In this document: in pieces, positions 25,225 to 35,435 of the stretch | How positions within the stretch are numbered: position 1 is the first letter of the stretch | Layout of the letters: every line of letters begins with the position of its first letter | Origin: Chloroflexia bacterium | GTDB taxonomy: Bacteria; Chloroflexota; Chloroflexia; Thermomicrobiales; CFX8 | DNA: 64,000 nt | Direction of reading: 5' to 3' | Assembly (NCBI GenBank): GCA_030431755.1 | Contig: JAUIIK010000007.1 | Coordinates: forward strand, 1 to 64,000 | Position numbers and translations under genes: made by a program | Notes under the pieces: model-generated | Told to the model about the DNA's origin: nothing | Databases searched by the model: none | Seen by the model: only the letters and a program-made list of their open reading frames with translations

Positions 25225-27648
25225 TTGAATCGCTACGTCTGTGTCCACGGGCACTTCTACCAACCGCCGCGCGAGAATCCCTGGCTCGAATCGATCGAGG
25301 TCCAGGACTCGGCCTACCCGTACCACGACTGGAACGCGCGCATTGCACATGAGAGCTACGGACCAAACGCCACGGCGCGGATCCTCGACGGCGAAGGCCG
25401 CATTCTTGAGATCGTCAACAACTATGCCCGAATCAGCTTCAACTTCGGGCCGACCCTGCTGGCCTGGATGGAGACCTTCGACCCCGAAACCTACGAGGCG
25501 ATCCTGGCCGCCGACAAAGAGAGCATCGAGCGCTACGCCGGCCACGGCTCGGCCATCGCCCAGGTCTACAACCACCTGATCATGCCGCTCGCCAACCGAC
25601 GGGATAAGGAAACCCAGATCATCTGGGGCATTGTCGACTTCGAGCACCGCTTCGGCCGCAAGCCCGAGGGCATGTGGCTGGCCGAGACCGCCGTCGATCT
25701 CGAGACACTTGATCTCCTGGCACAGCACGGCATCGTTTACACGATCCTCGCGCCGCACCAGGCCGGCCAGGTGCGCGAAATCGGCGAGGAAGAGTGGACC
25801 GATGTCGGCGGAGGCCGGGTCGACCCGACCAGGCCCTACCGGGTCAACGTGCCATCCGGCGGATCGATCGATGTCTTTTTCTACGATGGGCCCGTCTCCC
25901 AGGCCGTCGCCTTCGAAGGCCTGCTCCAACAGGGTGAGCGGCTGGCCAACCGCATGGTCGGAACCTTCTCCGACGACCGCGATTGGCCGCAGATCGTCCA
26001 TATCGCGACTGATGGCGAGACCTACGGCCACCACCACGAGCATGGCGAGATGGCGCTAGCCTACGCGCTCCACTTCATCGAACAACAAGAGCTGGCGGAG
26101 CTTACGAACTACGGCGAGTATCTCGAACACTACCCGCCCACGCACGAAGCCGAGATCATTGACGACACCTCGTGGAGCTGCATTCACGGCATTGAGCGCT
26201 GGCGCTCCGATTGCGGCTGCAACACCGGTGGCCGGCCCGGCTGGAACCAGGCCTGGCGCGCGCCACTGCGGGACGCCCTCGACTGGCTGCGCGACGAGAT
26301 GAGCGCGATCTACGAGGCACAGGCCGGCCCGCTCTTCAGCGATCCCTGGGCCGCCCGCGATAGCTACATCAACGTCGTGCTCGACCGCTCTAACGCCGCG
26401 CTCGACCGCTTCTTCATGAACCAGACGCAGCGGCCGCTCTCGGACGACGAGCGGCAACTGGCCCTGAAACTCCTCGAGATGCAGCGCCATGAGCTGCTGA
26501 TGTACACGAGCTGCGGCTGGTTCTTTGACGAGCTCTCCGGCATCGAGACGGTCCAGGTGATTCAGTACGCCTCCCGCGCCGTCCAGCTTGCCGATGAGCT
26601 GGCCGGCGGCGACCTGGAAACCGGGTTCGTCGAGCGGCTGGCGCTGGCCCCGAGCAACCTGCCGCGCTTCAACAACGGCGCGGTCATCTACGACCTGCTC
26701 GTGCGGCCGGCTGCCGTCGATCTGCCCAAGGTCGCGGCGCACTACGCGATGAGCACGCTCTTCGAGGAGGAGCCGCCCGCCTCCGTCTACGCTTTCGACG
26801 CCGAGCCTGTCTCCTTCAGCCGCCAGGAGACCGGACGGGCGCGGCTGGCGCTCGGCCGGGTCACACTGCGGTCGCGGATTACCCACGACGAGGACACCTT
26901 CACCTTCGGCGTCCTCCACCTGGGCGACCACAATCTCGATGGCGGCGTCAGGCCCTTCATGGGCAACGGCGACTTCGACGCGATGAAAGCTGAGGTTACC
27001 GCCGCATTCGACCGCGCCGACTACCCGCAGACGATCCGGCTGATCGACCATCACTTCGGCGACCACGCCTACTCGCTTGGCTCGCTCTTCCGGGACGAGC
27101 AGCGCAACATCACCGACGTCATCCTCGACGGCACGCTAGCCGAGGCCGAGTCGGTCTACCGCCATCTCTACGAGGACAACGCCCCGCTGATGCGTTACCT
27201 CGATAGCGTCTCGATTCCGCTGCCGAACGGGTTGCGGACAGCCGCGGAGTTCACAATGAATGTCGATATCCGCCGAGCGCTCGGCGAGCCCGAGATCGAC
27301 TTCGAGTACATCGACAGCTACTTCGAGGAGACCAGCACCTGGGATCTGCACCTGGACGTGCCGGGAATTAGCTTCGCGATGGAAGCGGCGCTCGAGTACC
27401 GGGCGGACCACCTGGAGGACGACGCTTCCGGACCGGAGGAGTTCGATGAGCTCACCCGGCTGATCGAGCTGATTCGCCGCCTGCCCTTCGGCTGCGACTA
27501 CGGAACCGCCCAGAACCACTACTATGCCCTGCTGCAAGCGCGCTATCCAACGATGAAGGAGCTAGCGGAGAGCGGCAACGCCGATGCAAGCGCCTGGGTC
27601 GCTTCGTTCGAGCGCCTCGGGCAGGCGCTGGCGGTCTACGTCGCGTGA
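25225..27648 (+). CDS. Glycoside hydrolase family 57 protein with DUF3536
   Basis: CVHGHFYQPPRENPW, GMWLAETAVDLETLDLLA (nucleophile motif), IATDGETYGHHHEHGEMAL. Confidence 0.9.
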   Translation: MNRYVCVHGHFYQPPRENPWLESIEVQDSAYPYHDWNARIAHESYGPNATARILDGEGRILEIVNNYARISFNFGPTLLAWMETFDPETYEAILAADKESIERYAGHGSAIAQVYNHLIMPLANRRDKETQIIWGIVDFEHRFGRKPEGMWLAETAVDLETLDLLAQHGIVYTILAPHQAGQVREIGEEEWTDVGGGRVDPTRPYRVNVPSGGSIDVFFYDGPVSQAVAFEGLLQQGERLANRMVGTFSDDRDWPQIVHIATDGETYGHHHEHGEMALAYALHFIEQQELAELTNYGEYLEHYPPTHEAEIIDDTSWSCIHGIERWRSDCGCNTGGRPGWNQAWRAPLRDALDWLRDEMSAIYEAQAGPLFSDPWAARDSYINVVLDRSNAALDRFFMNQTQRPLSDDERQLALKLLEMQRHELLMYTSCGWFFDELSGIETVQVIQYASRAVQLADELAGGDLETGFVERLALAPSNLPRFNNGAVIYDLLVRPAAVDLPKVAAHYAMSTLFEEEPPASVYAFDAEPVSFSRQETGRARLALGRVTLRSRITHDEDTFTFGVLHLGDHNLDGGVRPFMGNGDFDAMKAEVTAAFDRADYPQTIRLIDHHFGDHAYSLGSLFRDEQRNITDVILDGTLAEAESVYRHLYEDNAPLMRYLDSVSIPLPNGLRTAAEFTMNVDIRRALGEPEIDFEYIDSYFEETSTWDLHLDVPGISFAMEAALEYRADHLEDDASGPEEFDELTRLIELIRRLPFGCDYGTAQNHYYALLQARYPTMKELAESGNADASAWVASFERLGQALAVYVA

Positions 27649-30239
27649 CCAGCTACCGGCGCGTACCGCTTGCGACCTACCGCTTGCAGCTGAACGCGGA
27701 TTTCACCTTCGATGATGCCCGCGCACAGCTCGACTATCTTGCCGCGCTCGGCGTCAGCGAGATCTACCTGTCGCCGATCATGGAGGCCGTGGCCGGCAGC
27801 AGCCATGGCTACGACGTGATCGACCCGACCCGTATCAGCGCGGCGCTCGGCGGAGCTGATGGTTTTGAGCAGCTGGCGACGGAGGCTCGCGACCGGGACA
27901 TCGGCATTTTGCTCGACATCGTCCCCAACCACCTCGCAGCGTCGCCCGACAACCCATCCTGGCGGGCGCTCCTCGCGGAAGGACCGGAGTCCGACGCTGC
28001 CGCGATCTTCGATGTCACCTGGGACGAGGACGGCAAGCTGACCCTGCCAATCCTCGGCGAGCACTACCCGCAGGTGCTCCAACGCGACGAGCTCGGCGTT
28101 GCGGCAGGCAGTGATGGACACGAGGTCACCTACTACGATCACCGTTTCCCGCTCAACGCCAGCGACGCATCGCGCGCGGCGCTCGCAGCCTGGGAGAGTG
28201 CCGTCTCCGGCGACGAGCGCCGGGCCGCGCTCGACCGTCTGCTGGCGGCGCAGCACTACCGCCTGATGTACTGGCGCACCGGCAGCCGGGAGATCAACTA
28301 CCGTCGGTTCTTCGACATCAACGACCTGGCGGCTGTCACCGGCGACGGCGCGGCCTTCGAGCTGATTCACGCGCGCGTGCGGCGGCTGGTGGAAGCGGGC
28401 CAGGTCACCGGCCTCCGTATCGACCACATCGACGGACTACGCGATCCCGCCGGCTACCTCCATCGCTTGCAGGAGTATCTGCGCCAATCGCCAGCGGACG
28501 ATGCGGTCTACACCGTTGTGGAGAAGATTCTCTCGGGTGACGAGGAGCTGCGCGCGAGCTGGGAGACGGCCGGCACAACCGGCTACGACTTTCTGAACAT
28601 GTCCAGCGGCGTGCTGACCAGCAGCGCAGGTTTGCAGCAGCTAGTCGCGATGACGCGCCACTACGCCGCCGAGGTCGCGGACTTCAGCGGCCTGCTCTAC
28701 CGGGCCAAGCACGAGGTCATCGAACAGCTCTTCGCCGCCGACAGCGCCCGGTTGACCCGGAGTCTCCGGCAGATTGCCCGGCATGACCGGTACGGCCGCG
28801 ATCTGATCGACGCCGAGTTGGACGCCGCAATCCGCGAGCTGACCGTTTGCCTGCCGGTCTACCGGACCTATATCGCCGGCAGTCCACTCACCCACACCGA
28901 CCGCAACCTCGTTGAAAACGCCATTGCTGAAGCGGTCGCCCACCGGCCCGACCTGGAGGTCGCGTTGGATTTTCTGCGGCGCGTGATCCTGCTGGATGGC
29001 GGCGAGGGTCTCGAAGAGCCAGCGTTGCACCGGCGGCTTGACTTCACCGCTGCCTGGCAGCAGTTCAGCGGCCCGGTCATGGCCAAGGGACTGGAAGACA
29101 CGACCCTCTACCGCGATCCGACGCTGCTCTCGGCCAATGCCGTCGGCGGCGAACGCGAGATCGCCGAGACTACCGTTGCCGATTTCCACGCCTGGGCAGC
29201 CCGGCGCGCCGAACATTGGCCGCTGGCGATGAACGCCACCTCCACCCACGACTCCAAGCGCAGCGAGGATGTCCGTACCCGGATCGCCGTCCTGTCGGAG
29301 ATCCCCGACGAGTGGGATACGGAATTCGAGCGGCTGCGCGAAGCGAGCGCCGCCGATGTACGCTCCGTCGACGGTCAGCCGGCCCCGGATGGCCGCGCCG
29401 CGCTGATGCTCTTCCAGACATTGATCGGCTCCTGGCCGCTCGACCCGGGCGAACTGAGCGAGTACCCCGGCCGGGTCCAGGCCTACGCCGTCAAAGCGGA
29501 GCGCGAAGCGAAGCTGCGGACAAGCTGGATCGATCAGCATGCGGTCTACGAGGAGGCGCTGCAAGCGTTCGTCGCCGGCCTCTTCCGCAATGAGCGCTTC
29601 CTGGAACAGTTGCAGCCATTCCGCGAACAGATTGCGGTCCACGGCATGTTGAACTCGCTCAGCGCAACGCTCCTGAAGATCACCGCGCCGGGCATTCCGG
29701 ACACCTACCAAGGCGCGGAGTGCTGGGACTTCAGCCTGGTTGACCCAGACAATCGCCGCCCGGTTGACTACGCTGCCCGACACGCCCTCTTACGCCAGAT
29801 CGACGCAGACGCCACGCCAGGCCGGTTGCTCCAGGATTGGCAATCTGGGGCAGTGAAGCTCTTCCTGCTACGTCAAGCGCTCAAGATGCGTTCAGCACGC
29901 CGCGACCTGTTCGAGCACGGCAGCTACATCCCATTGGAAGTTGCGGGGGAACGGTCCGACCACATCCTCGCCTTCGCCCGTCAGCGAGAGAGCGCCTGGG
30001 CGCTCGTCATCGTCCCGCGGCTAACGGCGCGGCTGACCCAAGCCAACGGGCGGGAGCTAGGCCGGATCCCGCTGGGCGATGAATCCTGGCACGACACGGC
30101 CATCCGTCTCCCGGCCAATGCGCCTTCAATATGGCAGGACGCGCTTGCCAACAACCGCATCGAGTCGGCGGCGAACCGGCTCCGGATTGCCGACGCGCTC
30201 GCTGATTTCCCGGTGGCGCTACTGACTGGCGAAGCGTAG
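27645..30239 (+). CDS. treY: Malto-oligosyltrehalose synthase
   Basis: ATYRLQLNADFTFDDARAQLDYLAALGVSEIYLSPIMEAVAGSSHGYDVIDPTRI; LRIDHIDGLRDPAGYL; GLEDTTLYRDPTLLSANAVGG; GTG start overlapping the GH57 stop. Confidence 0.93.
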   Translation: MTSYRRVPLATYRLQLNADFTFDDARAQLDYLAALGVSEIYLSPIMEAVAGSSHGYDVIDPTRISAALGGADGFEQLATEARDRDIGILLDIVPNHLAASPDNPSWRALLAEGPESDAAAIFDVTWDEDGKLTLPILGEHYPQVLQRDELGVAAGSDGHEVTYYDHRFPLNASDASRAALAAWESAVSGDERRAALDRLLAAQHYRLMYWRTGSREINYRRFFDINDLAAVTGDGAAFELIHARVRRLVEAGQVTGLRIDHIDGLRDPAGYLHRLQEYLRQSPADDAVYTVVEKILSGDEELRASWETAGTTGYDFLNMSSGVLTSSAGLQQLVAMTRHYAAEVADFSGLLYRAKHEVIEQLFAADSARLTRSLRQIARHDRYGRDLIDAELDAAIRELTVCLPVYRTYIAGSPLTHTDRNLVENAIAEAVAHRPDLEVALDFLRRVILLDGGEGLEEPALHRRLDFTAAWQQFSGPVMAKGLEDTTLYRDPTLLSANAVGGEREIAETTVADFHAWAARRAEHWPLAMNATSTHDSKRSEDVRTRIAVLSEIPDEWDTEFERLREASAADVRSVDGQPAPDGRAALMLFQTLIGSWPLDPGELSEYPGRVQAYAVKAEREAKLRTSWIDQHAVYEEALQAFVAGLFRNERFLEQLQPFREQIAVHGMLNSLSATLLKITAPGIPDTYQGAECWDFSLVDPDNRRPVDYAARHALLRQIDADATPGRLLQDWQSGAVKLFLLRQALKMRSARRDLFEHGSYIPLEVAGERSDHILAFARQRESAWALVIVPRLTARLTQANGRELGRIPLGDESWHDTAIRLPANAPSIWQDALANNRIESAANRLRIADALADFPVALLTGEA

Positions 30240-30408
30240 GCCCCCACTGCACAACGATGGGCGACCGATCGCGAAGAGATCGCGTACGACATCGTAGAAG
30301 CGGAGTTCATCTCCACCCCTCATGTATCAAGTCAAGGCGTTCGTCAGGGATGGGCCCGAAATCGGTTGGTACGCAGCGCCATGCCGCAGACGCCAGAGCA
30401 ACAACATG

Positions 30409-30690
30409 GTCATCCCGAGGAGGGCTTTGCGCCCGAGGGATCTTGTTGCGTGCGTGCCAACCGCCGGTGCAGGGGCGGGTGATCGGCCGCGCTGTAGCGA
30501 CTGTGGCAGTCTTCGTCGGAGCGCGGCGTTGTTGGTCGGAGATCTATCAGGCGCAAAGCCTTCCTCAGGATGCCAGGTTCGGAGCGGGAAGTGTGTCATG
30601 GAAGTTGCTTGGCGGCGCGCGGCTGCGCGAACGAGCACGAGCTTCCTGTCCCACACCGAACTTGCCACATGAAGGGTGGAAATCATCTCC
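30409..30690. repeat. Dispersed composite repeat, copy A
   Basis: 33-nt imperfect inverted repeat (30411-30443 / 30540-30572, 28/33) plus a ~115-bp tail visibly similar to 38088-38203. Confidence 0.65.
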
Positions 30691-30900
30691 ACCCACGCCA
30701 AGGTCGGCATCCTGGGGCAACGAAGGATCTGCGACCGACGGCGTTGCGTGCCGGGCAAGCTCATCATGCCCCAACGTCGTCGCCGATGACTTTCCGCGTC
30801 GTCGACATGCGGCACGCCTGTGACAAGGTCCCGCATTCTTCGGGATGACCGTGTTCTTATACTGTTTCATTTTGTAGATGGCATGAACTGACAGACGTCG

Positions 30901-31000
30901 GTAGGGGCGTGGACCCAAGGGGTGCCCCTCACGCCCGGCAGTCGCATCCCTCGAACGTACGCATGGATCGCAGCGCTGGCGTGATGAATCACGCCCCTAC
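30901..31000. repeat. Intergenic inverted repeat GTAGGGGCGTG...CACGCCCCTAC
   Basis: Perfect 11-bp terminal arms 30901-30911 / 30990-31000. Confidence 0.75.
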
Positions 31001-31152
31001 ATCGATCGCGACAACCTCACCGTGAATCGGTATTAGTGTGAAGTGTCCTGCGAGAGGCGGTAGACGAGCGAGCTACAGACATCTGCCTGCACGACAGAGC
31101 CCCGGCAACAATGTTGGATTGCTGGTTAAGCGTGGACGGGAGGCGTTGCGCC

Positions 31153-31410
31153 TTACTCCTGGCCGCCGTCCGCGGCGCGGTCGAACTGGTCGAGAATCCA
31201 GTGCCGCGCGCCGGCGGGATCGGAAGCGCCGAGGAAGAGATAGATATCGGAGATCATCGCCCGCACGCTCATCGGCGTCAGGCCGGTATCGTCACAGATC
31301 GATTGGATCGAGGAGCCGCGGGCGAGGCCCATCATGATGCGTTGCTGGCGCAAGGTGAAATCGTTGAGCCCCGGCCTGTAGCCATGTACCGCTGCGTTGT
31401 AGCCAATCAT
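31153..31410 (-). CDS. Orphan LuxR/sigma-70-region-4-type HTH protein
   Basis: 85 aa, FTLRQQRIMMGLARGSSIQSICDDTGLTPMSVRAMISDIYLFLGA HTH-like. Confidence 0.6.
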   Translation of the reverse strand: MIGYNAAVHGYRPGLNDFTLRQQRIMMGLARGSSIQSICDDTGLTPMSVRAMISDIYLFLGASDPAGARHWILDQFDRAADGGQE

Positions 31411-31453
31411 CGTCGTCCTCTTATCGTTGTAACTTCTCGTAGCACTATCATCG

Positions 31454-31502
31454 ACCGGGATATCCCGGTGTTTAGCGTCGGAAGTACCGGGTCCAGCCCG
31501 GA
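31454..31502. promoter_or_regulatory. Perfect palindrome ACCGGGATATCCCGGT plus a second ACCGGG-N5-CCCGG site upstream of the orphan HTH gene
   Basis: 31454-31469 is a perfect 16-bp palindrome; 31486-31501 repeats the half-sites. Confidence 0.65.
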
Positions 31503-31600
31503 TGCTGATTCACCGCACACTGCCGTGCGGCGCTTACGTAGCTTGTACTGGATATACGTGCGAACGCCCGGTTTGGTTCCGCTCCGGGGCCGCCGAGCGC

Positions 31601-32047
31601 CTATACCGCCTCATCGCGCGCATAGCGCATGACCGTCACCCCGGGCGCGATCTCCGTTTCGCCCAACGGCTGGAAACCGAGCTTCTCGTAGAGCCGCCTG
31701 GCCGGGACGTTCGCCGTCCCGGTCGAGACCGTGATCCTGGGGAAATCGAGCAGCGCCGCAACCAGCGCGGAACCATGTCCCTGTCCAAAGTGCGCTGGAT
31801 CGACGACCAGCCGGTCGATGTCGCAGACAGTGTCGTCAACGGTGTAGCCAAGCGCCGCGACGATATCGCCGCCAGCGCGCACTCCCAGCCAGCGCAGTTG
31901 TCGAGCTTTGAGCTCTGCCAGCGACTCGTGCAGCGGCGGGATACCGTCGAACCCAATGAGATCTGCCTCAACCTGATAGGCCAGGCGCTGAATCTCCAGC
32001 ACACGCTCGGCGACACCGGGCTGCCTGAGATCCAGCGCCTCGACCAT
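31601..32047 (-). CDS. GNAT family N-acetyltransferase
   Basis: VDPAHFGQGHGSALVAALLDF... STGTANVPARRLYEKLGFQPLGETEI. Confidence 0.85.
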   Translation of the reverse strand: MVEALDLRQPGVAERVLEIQRLAYQVEADLIGFDGIPPLHESLAELKARQLRWLGVRAGGDIVAALGYTVDDTVCDIDRLVVDPAHFGQGHGSALVAALLDFPRITVSTGTANVPARRLYEKLGFQPLGETEIAPGVTVMRYARDEAV

Positions 32048-32072
32048 TTCGCCGCTATCCGGCAGCCGGCTG

Positions 32073-32432
32073 CTAGTCCTCAGGCGCTTCGTACCAGGTC
32101 GGCGGGCCGGCGGTGGTGATGCTCAGGTGGGTCATCGACTGCCCGGCGACCGCGCCATGCCAGTGACGTTGTCCCGCCGGCAGATGGACGACATCGCCGG
32201 GACTGGCGCGCAGTTCCTCGTCGGCAGTCCCAATGCGCGCTTCGCCTGCCACGATGTAGAGCACCTGCTCGCCGGGATGATCGTGCCAGTTGGTGCGCGC
32301 GCCGTCCTCGAAGTGGACCGAAGAGACGCCAATATCACCCTCCGCGCCGGCCAGCAGCCGGGTGAGTGTCACGTCTCCGGTGAAGGTCGTGCCCTTGCTG
32401 GCGGGCGCGTCGGAAGCCTTATAGAGTTGCAT
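32073..32432 (-). CDS. Cupin-domain protein
   Basis: WHDHPGEQVLYIVAGEARIG...PGDVVHLPAGQRHWHGA; start set at MQLYKASDAPASKG. Confidence 0.85.
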   Translation of the reverse strand: MQLYKASDAPASKGTTFTGDVTLTRLLAGAEGDIGVSSVHFEDGARTNWHDHPGEQVLYIVAGEARIGTADEELRASPGDVVHLPAGQRHWHGAVAGQSMTHLSITTAGPPTWYEAPED

Positions 32433-32576
32433 CGCAGTTCCTCTCTCAGTGCGTGTGGCTTGCGTCGTCACGCGAACTACTATAGCGCCGTTGACGGATC
32501 ATCCCGCAACGATGCGACATCGTGTGTAATGCTCTACGCCGGCATTGAGCAACGCCCAGACAGGGGGACCGGGGAG

Positions 32577-33455
32577 ATGTCGAGATTCAGAAACAGAGCC
32601 AAGCTGGACACCTCCCAGGTCGAGGACCGGCGCGGCAAAGGCGCGGTGGCCATCGGCGGTGTTGGCGGCGGGCTCGGGATCATCATCTTGATTGCCGTGG
32701 TGTTGCTGGGCGGCGACCCCGGCGATCTCTCGGGCATCACCGGCGACTCCGGGCAAAGCGCACCGAGCGGCACCGCCGCCGGCAGCATCGACGAGGAGTG
32801 CCAGACCGGGGAGGACGCCAACGAGCAGCAAGATTGTCGCATCGTCGGCTATGTCAACAGCATTCAGGCTTACTGGACCGACGCCTATGCCGACCGCGGC
32901 GCGAACTACCAGGACGCGCGGACGGTGCTCTTCACCAGCTCAGTTCAGACCGCCTGCGGCCAGGCCAGCTCGCAGGTCGGCCCCTTCTACTGCCCCGGCG
33001 ACCAGCAGATCTACCTTGACCTCGGCTTCTTCGATGACCTCCGCTCGCGCTTCGGCGCGGAGGGCGGGCCCTTCGCCGAGGCCTACGTCCTGGCTCACGA
33101 GTACGGCCACCACATCCAGAATCTCCAGGGCACGCTGAACATGGCCAACAGCAACGACCAGGGCGCTGGCGGGAATGCCGTCCGCATCGAGCTCCAGGCG
33201 GATTGCTTCGCCGGTGTCTGGGCCAATAACGCCGCCGAGACGGGCTTCCTGAACCCACTCAGCGATGCTGACATCCGCGTGGGCCTGGACGCCGCGGCAG
33301 CCGTCGGCGACGACCGCATCCAGGAGCGCTTGCAGGGCCAGGTCAACCCGGAGAGCTGGACCCACGGCTCATCGGACCAACGCCAGGAGTGGTTCCTCAT
33401 TGGCTACCAATCCGGCCAGATGGAGTCTTGCGACACCTTCAACGCCGACCTGTAG
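32577..33455 (+). CDS. Neutral zinc metallopeptidase (YpfJ-like)
   Basis: MSRFRNRAKLDTSQVEDRRG...; VLAHEYGHHIQNLQG (HExxH) ; ELQADCFAGVWANNAAETG. Confidence 0.9.
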   Translation: MSRFRNRAKLDTSQVEDRRGKGAVAIGGVGGGLGIIILIAVVLLGGDPGDLSGITGDSGQSAPSGTAAGSIDEECQTGEDANEQQDCRIVGYVNSIQAYWTDAYADRGANYQDARTVLFTSSVQTACGQASSQVGPFYCPGDQQIYLDLGFFDDLRSRFGAEGGPFAEAYVLAHEYGHHIQNLQGTLNMANSNDQGAGGNAVRIELQADCFAGVWANNAAETGFLNPLSDADIRVGLDAAAAVGDDRIQERLQGQVNPESWTHGSSDQRQEWFLIGYQSGQMESCDTFNADL

Positions 33456-33474
33456 AGAGCGTCAGGTACGACAG

Positions 33475-33572
33475 GTAGAGACGTGCCGTGGCGCGTCTCG
33501 GCAGCCTGCTCGATGCCTTCCGGGGCAGAGTGATGGGTTTCTTACAAAGGCACACCAGCGGCACGTCTCTAC
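33475..33572. repeat. Intergenic inverted repeat GTAGAGACGTGCCG...CGGCACGTCTCTAC
   Basis: Perfect 14-bp arms 33475-33488 / 33559-33572. Confidence 0.8.
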
Positions 33573-33698
33573 GCTGTGCGGCTGGTTGATGTCCCGTCAC
33601 GATTGCGCGCTCCTCAGTACGCTGCCAACCACCATCCACGATGTCGGCACGGCCCCTGCCTCATTGCATGCCACACAAAGAGGAACAACGCTCCTGCG

Positions 33699-35219
33699 TC
33701 AGGCGAACTGGGCAGCGAGGTGCTCGGCGATGGTGATGGCCGGGAGGTTGGTGTTGGCCCGCATCAGCGTCGGCGAGATCGAGACGTCGCAGACATAGAG
33801 CCCGTCAAGACCGTGGATCTTGCCGCTGGCATCGACGACGGCGTCGGGGTCGTGCGACGGCCCCATCCGACAGCTACAGGCAGGGTGGTAGTTGATCCGC
33901 ACCGTCTCCTCGGCGAAGGCCTCGAGCTGGCCACGGGTCCGCGCCTCCGGGCCCGGACGCAGCTCTCCACGCACGAGCCCGGCGCGCTCCAGATTGCCGG
34001 CGATCTCGCGCGCCAGCTCCAGACCATCGACAAGCACGGCGCGGTCGTTGTCCTCCGCGTCGGTGAAGTAGCCATGGTCGATAGCGAGCGGGGCGTCGGG
34101 GTCGGCGGATGTTACCCGCACGTGTCCAGCGGACTGGACCGCGACGGTTGACGATGGGATCGAGTAGCGCCAGCCGCTCTCCGCAGCCAGATCGCGTCGG
34201 AGGATGCCATAGAGGTGCAAGTCAAACGCCTCGGTGCAACGTGGACTCTGTGTCTTGAGGATCGTCTGCTCGTCGGGCGTCCAGCGGTCGCGGCTGAAGA
34301 GCTCCATCTGCCTGGCCAGCTTGTCGGTTGCCCGCAGCTCAATTGACGTCAACGGGTGATCGGTCAACGCTCTGCCAACACCGGGTAGCTCGTGCCGGGG
34401 CTCGACGCCGGCCGCGCGTAGCTCATCCGGAGCGCCGATCCCGGAACGCTGGAGAATCGCCGGCGAACCATAAGCGCCGGCCGCGAGGACGATCCGGCCG
34501 GCAGCGATACGTCGCCACCCGCCATCGATGCGAGCATTGACGGCGACCGCCCGCCCCTGGTCGAGCTCAACTCGGTCGACGAGAGCATTGGCAATGATCG
34601 TCAGGTTTCCAGACTCGCGCACTGGATCGAGGTACGCAAACGCCGTGTTCCAGCGCACGCCGTCGATGATGTTAACCGGCGAGATGCCGGTTGCAGAGAC
34701 ATCGTCCGGGTCGTCGAGGTCATGCACGCGGGGTATGCCGGCGGCGACCGCGCCCTCCATGAATGCGCCGTGGAAAGGCGTCAGCTCATCATCGTCCGGA
34801 ATACGCACCCGCAGCGCCCGTTTGGCGCGCTCCCAGGCCGGCTCCAGATCATCCCAGCCCCAGCCGGCGTTACCCAGCTCGGCCCAACCGTCGTAGTCGC
34901 GGCGGTGGCCGATGACCTCAACACAGCCGTTGTGGGATGAACAGCCGCCGATGACTCTGGCACGGTCATAGGGTGAATGGAAGCGATGGCCAGGACGGTT
35001 GAGGCCGCTATAGCCCCAGTCATGCGTCTCCGGAAAGCGCAGCGCGTCGAGCAGATCCGCCGGCCAGCCGCCGCCACTAGACGGCCCGTAGTCCGGCCCC
35101 GCCTCCAGCAGCACGACGTTGAGATCCGTATCGCGGGCGACGATCCCGGCCAGGGCCGCCCCGGCCGAGCCTGCGCCGACGATCAACAGGTCGATTGAGG
35201 CCGGCAGCGTCGTGCTCAT
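33699..35219 (-). CDS. GMC-family oxidoreductase (choline dehydrogenase-like)
   Basis: LLIVGAGSAGAALAGIVARDTDLNVVLLEAG; GGCSSHNGCVEVIGHRRDYDGW; YHPACSCRMG. Confidence 0.9.
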   Translation of the reverse strand: MSTTLPASIDLLIVGAGSAGAALAGIVARDTDLNVVLLEAGPDYGPSSGGGWPADLLDALRFPETHDWGYSGLNRPGHRFHSPYDRARVIGGCSSHNGCVEVIGHRRDYDGWAELGNAGWGWDDLEPAWERAKRALRVRIPDDDELTPFHGAFMEGAVAAGIPRVHDLDDPDDVSATGISPVNIIDGVRWNTAFAYLDPVRESGNLTIIANALVDRVELDQGRAVAVNARIDGGWRRIAAGRIVLAAGAYGSPAILQRSGIGAPDELRAAGVEPRHELPGVGRALTDHPLTSIELRATDKLARQMELFSRDRWTPDEQTILKTQSPRCTEAFDLHLYGILRRDLAAESGWRYSIPSSTVAVQSAGHVRVTSADPDAPLAIDHGYFTDAEDNDRAVLVDGLELAREIAGNLERAGLVRGELRPGPEARTRGQLEAFAEETVRINYHPACSCRMGPSHDPDAVVDASGKIHGLDGLYVCDVSISPTLMRANTNLPAITIAEHLAAQFA

Positions 35220-35435
35220 GCGAGTTCCTTCCAATGGCGCGCGATGGCGCAGGCAAGTGCAACGCATCATAGCCTCCAGCACGGACACAGCAGTATCAAC
35301 CGACGCCGACCGGCCAAGCCCCTGTCGGTAGGTGTACGGACAAAAAGGGTGACTTAACTCGGATGGTCTGTATTATGTGGGAGAAGTCGTGGGGGCTTCA
35401 ACAAGTGAATCTTTCGACCCGAACCACCCGGAAAG

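Noticed and set aside
28641-29783. 380-aa minus-strand ORF opposite treY
   Set aside because: Antisense shadow; treY motifs on the plus strand are unambiguous
30257-30848. Overlapping ORFs in the treY-HTH intergenic region (188, 116, 169, 117, 92 aa)
   Set aside because: Lie across the dispersed palindromic repeats, no consistent domain in any frame
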